DNA from: Acetobacteraceae bacterium
GTDB lineage: Bacteria; Pseudomonadota; Alphaproteobacteria; Acetobacterales; Acetobacteraceae
DNA length: 24,125 bases
Direction: 5' to 3'
NCBI GenBank assembly: GCA_947478535.1
Contig: CANJXD010000017.1
Span: 1 to 24,125, forward strand
How positions within the stretch are numbered: position 1 is the stretch's first letter; each line of letters opens with the position of its first letter. The notes under the pieces are model-generated. The model was not told the DNA's origin and searched no databases. It saw only the letters and a list, made by a program, of their open reading frames with translations. Shown here piece after piece: positions 23,576 to 24,125 of this stretch. The translations under genes and the position numbers were made by a program.

Positions 23576-24125
23576 GCGGCCTGTCCCTGCTGCTGGAGTG
23601 AAGCTGCCGCCACGGTTGCACGCATCGGCACGGCGCTGGCCTGCACGAGCAGATCGCGCTGCACGGGGCCGGGATAGGCAACCAGCGCGGTGAGCCCATC
23701 GGGGCCGGGCGCGATGGCGATGGAATCGGCTTCGATGAACAGCGCCTCGCCGATCATGGCGTCGTGGCCGGCGATGGTGGCGCTGCCCCGCACCACCAGC
23801 AGCCAGCTTTCCTGCCGGGCGCTGAGTTGCCAGGACGACGCGGCGGGCAGCTCGATGCGTTCCGCGATGAAGTGGCGGTTGGCCTCGACCAGCGTGCGGC
23901 CGGCGCCGAGAGCGGAGGGTGCTTCCTGTGCCCGGGCGGGGCCGGCATCGGCCGCGGCGACGCCATCCTCGATATGCAGCGGCCGCGGCCGGCCATAGTC
24001 GAACAGCCGGAAGGTCGCGTGGCTGTTCTGCTGGACCTCCGCCACGACAAGGCCGGCGCCGAGCGCGTGGATGGTGCCGGCGGGGACGGAGATGACATCC
24101 CCCGCCTGCACGCCACGCCACGCCA
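23572..24125 (-). CDS. manA: Class I mannose-6-phosphate isomerase, C-terminal part (5' end outside window)
   Basis: The last 183 codons of a gene that enters from the right edge; its true start is not visible. The segment WRGVQAGDVISVPAGTIHALG, then AEVQQNSHATFRLFDYGR, is the hallmark of zinc-dependent class I phosphomannose isomerases of the ManA type, a cupin fold in which the His and Glu of these segments are zinc ligands. The rest is the second cupin domain (ELPAASSWQLSARQESWLLVVRG). It would interconvert mannose 6-phosphate and fructose 6-phosphate in the cytoplasm. Its stop overlaps the glycosyltransferase start as ATGA. With a GH130-like gene third in line, the operon appears devoted to mannose or mannoside metabolism. 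A ManA-like phosphate-sugar isomerase of other specificity remains possible. Confidence 0.82.
   Translation of the reverse strand, partial: AWRGVQAGDVISVPAGTIHALGAGLVVAEVQQNSHATFRLFDYGRPRPLHIEDGVAAADAGPARAQEAPSALGAGRTLVEANRHFIAERIELPAASSWQLSARQESWLLVVRGSATIAGHDAMIGEALFIEADSIAIAPGPDGLTALVAYPGPVQRDLLVQASAVPMRATVAAASLQQQGQAA

Noticed and set aside
23576..24121. Upstream extension of the glycosyltransferase reading frame to the window edge
   Set aside because: This stretch encodes the mannose-6-phosphate isomerase in another frame; the extension is Arg/Gly/Ala-rich noise, and the ATGA overlap at 23575 is a natural start.
1..24125. Mobile elements, CRISPR arrays, attachment sites, tRNA or rRNA genes
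   Set aside because: No transposase, integrase, long inverted or direct repeats, regularly spaced repeats or tRNA-like cloverleaf were noticed; the only repeats seen are the operator family and a short coding tandem repeat.

Overview
The window looks like accessory chromosome from a high-GC alphaproteobacterium, probably an Acetobacteraceae (Roseomonas-like) member. This is an inference from the strong GC-rich codon use, GGAGG-type ribosome sites, dense gene packing and above all four Bug/TctC-type periplasmic solute receptors in 24 kb. No rRNA, tRNA, CRISPR, insertion sequence or phage gene was seen. The longest gap between genes is about 200 bases, so no stretch over 300 bases lacks a gene.

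Region 1 (1-11331) is a carboxylic-acid utilisation locus in three transcription blocks. Leftward from about 4880 run an isocitrate lyase/PEP mutase-family lyase, an AcnA-type aconitase, a Bug receptor and a flavin reductase-like gene cut by the window edge. Rightward from 5037 run a second Bug receptor and a GntR/FCD regulator. Leftward from 11159 run a TcuA-like FAD dehydrogenase, an Asp/Glu racemase-fold protein, a third Bug receptor and a D-2-hydroxyacid dehydrogenase. Five copies of a palindrome (consensus RAGTGT-TG-ACASTT) lie in the gaps upstream of these blocks and appear nowhere else that I found. I read them as operators of the local GntR protein. The enzymes can be placed in order as uptake, FAD-linked desaturation of a saturated tricarboxylate, aconitase-type hydration, retro-aldol cleavage to a 2-oxo acid plus a dicarboxylate, and reduction of the oxo acid. 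Tricarballylate or a substituted relative is the candidate substrate. This is the most interesting system in the window.

Region 2 (11359-17399) is mixed: a THUMP-type RNA methyltransferase, a D-2-hydroxyacid dehydrogenase tightly coupled to an orphan family-5 ABC solute-binding protein, a divergent class II aldolase, and a SAM methyltransferase coupled to a small unknown protein. Region 3 (17578-19946) is a translationally coupled pair, a fourth Bug receptor and an MmgE/PrpD-family protein. Region 4 (19933-24125) is a leftward sugar operon: a class I mannose-6-phosphate isomerase (cut by the window edge), a two-domain GT4 glycosyltransferase and a GH130-like protein, suggesting mannoside metabolism.

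No permease for any of the five solute receptors lies in the window. All functional assignments rest on reading the sequences by eye, without database searches.
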